DNA of 44,473 nucleotides from Stieleria sedimenti (GTDB taxonomy: Bacteria; Planctomycetota; Planctomycetia; Pirellulales; Pirellulaceae): positions 1-44,473 of the forward strand of contig NZ_JANZKV010000168.1 in NCBI RefSeq assembly GCF_025060895.1, in the 5' to 3' direction. This document shows positions 43,635 through 44,473 of the stretch, piece by piece; positions within the stretch are counted from its first letter, which is position 1; each line of letters opens with the position of its first letter. Under the pieces are notes generated by a model. The model was not told where the DNA came from and made no database searches. It was given only the letters and a program-made list of their open reading frames with translations. The translations under genes and the position numbers were made by a program.

Positions 43635-44309
43635 TCACTTCAATTGCCACTCGGTCGTATCCGCCGCGGCACCGTGTTGATTGACCTCCTTGACCGATCG
43701 GATCAGCTGAATCGGCAACTGGACCAGTCCGGCAATGATCAGCGCGGCGTAGGTGAACAGCAGGAACTGCGCCGGGGTGACGAGGGATTGCGGCAGCCAA
43801 AACAATGCCGCCGTGGCAATCCCGATCAAACTCAACAGCGTCTTAAATTCTGTCGGCCCGAATCGGGACAGCGTAAATTCCCCCACCAACTTTGCCTTGA
43901 TGTTCGTCAGCACAGCGGTCGCGAACAGGCAAACGACCGCCACGATGGCCAAATCCAATCGTCCGCAGGCGACACCGATTCCGATCAGATAGTAGGCAAA
44001 GGAAAGCGGATCGGTGAAGTGATCGAGCAACTCACCGCCGTTGCGACACTGGCCGGTCCGCCGAGCGTGCGTGCCATCGACACAGTCGGCCAAATGGTTG
44101 CCGACGATTCCCGCCGCACCAACGATTCCCGCCCACCAGAAGGTCGTTGAAAACGCGAGCCCCACGGCGCCGACGATCGCCGAGAGATGCCCGATCAAGA
44201 CGATCCCTTCGGGAGGAAACCCGCTGGGGATCCGCAGATGAGGGTACAGCGACTGCAACTTCGGTGAAATGATCGGATCGATCAGGCTATGGGAAACGCG
44301 TGCCGACAT
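43635..44309 (-). CDS. CDP-alcohol phosphatidyltransferase family protein
   Basis: ATG 44309 has AAGG before it and gives MSARVSHSLIDPIISPKL (224 aa); the frame upstream to 44399 (GTG) is Arg-rich and unlikely. The family signature D-x2-DG-x2-AR-x8-G-x3-D-x3-D is complete: D75, D78, G79, A82, R83, G92, D96, D100. There are about five or six membrane segments (about 33-52, 56-72, 105-125, 128-145, 160-180, 185-205). These enzymes join a CDP-activated lipid to an alcohol (glycerol phosphate, inositol, ethanolamine and others). The alcohol cannot be read from the sequence. Converges with the Aas-like gene; both concern membrane lipids. Confidence 0.92.
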   Translation of the reverse strand: MSARVSHSLIDPIISPKLQSLYPHLRIPSGFPPEGIVLIGHLSAIVGAVGLAFSTTFWWAGIVGAAGIVGNHLADCVDGTHARRTGQCRNGGELLDHFTDPLSFAYYLIGIGVACGRLDLAIVAVVCLFATAVLTNIKAKLVGEFTLSRFGPTEFKTLLSLIGIATAALFWLPQSLVTPAQFLLFTYAALIIAGLVQLPIQLIRSVKEVNQHGAAADTTEWQLK

Positions 44310-44473
44310 CGTCTGGGCCTTCACTTGAAGAGTCAAAAACCGCCGCCGACTTCGGCGGGCCAAGACAAAAGAGCCCCGGCTGGCCCGAACACTGCGCACT
44401 CTTTGACGATCCCGACTGAATTCCGATCCCGTTACGTTAACATCAATGAGGGGGCCCGGACGGTGGCGCGAAC

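Overview
The window reads as chromosomal DNA of a planctomycete, most likely a Rhodopirellula-like member of the Pirellulaceae. The reasons are the YTV-type repeat protein, the PVC-type dehydrogenase with planctomycete haem-binding and DUF1080 domains, two formylglycine-type sulfatases, a Tat-exported Gfo/Idh/MocA oxidoreductase, and many small dispersed palindromic repeats between moderately GC-rich genes. I recognise no phage, insertion-sequence transposase, CRISPR array or rRNA. One tRNA-Ser(UGA) is present.

Layout. 0.1-1.6 kb: exported Cys-rich HEAT-like protein (-) with an intrinsic terminator. 2-11.5 kb: a catabolic-looking region with a 1943-aa multidomain secreted protein (-), a repeat cluster, a sulfatase (+) and a Tat-exported Gfo/Idh/MocA protein (+). 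11.8-14.8 kb: a YTV-repeat envelope protein (-) and a peptidoglycan-binding/HExxH metallopeptidase (-). 15-24.7 kb: a minus-strand block, in transcription order an S2P-type M50 protease with CBS domains, a YqiJ-like OB-fold membrane protein, a YqiK-like flotillin (TGATG-coupled) and a 1750-aa coiled-coil/AAA+ ATPase. 24.7-31 kb: an RbsD/FucU mutarotase, a small membrane protein, a family 2 glycosyltransferase, a hypothetical protein, and an hpt-GT-GT operon with 4-bp overlaps. 31-36.3 kb: an acidic hypothetical protein, a 157-bp MITE-like element, a small secreted protein, the tRNA, a membrane protein and an O-methyltransferase. 36.5-44.4 kb: a TlpA-like lipoprotein lacking its CXXC, a second sulfatase, a small HIRAN-like protein, an acyltransferase/AMP-ligase fusion (Aas-like) and a CDP-alcohol phosphatidyltransferase.

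How the genes may work together. The OB-fold, flotillin and AAA+ genes look like one membrane-microdomain machine, possibly extended by the M50 protease upstream and the cell-wall metallopeptidase downstream. This is the best candidate for a poorly described system. The 2-11.5 kb region combines a sulfatase, a sugar-type oxidoreductase and a DUF1080 (3-keto-glycoside hydrolase family) domain, which would fit periplasmic breakdown of sulfated glycans through 3-keto intermediates. The last two genes both serve phospholipid synthesis or remodelling.

The intergenic DNA is unusually organised. At least six families of palindromic or tandem repeats sit between genes, several recur at distant sites, and two of them overlap or supply a stop codon of the neighbouring gene. 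All functions are read from motifs and remembered family knowledge; no database search was made.
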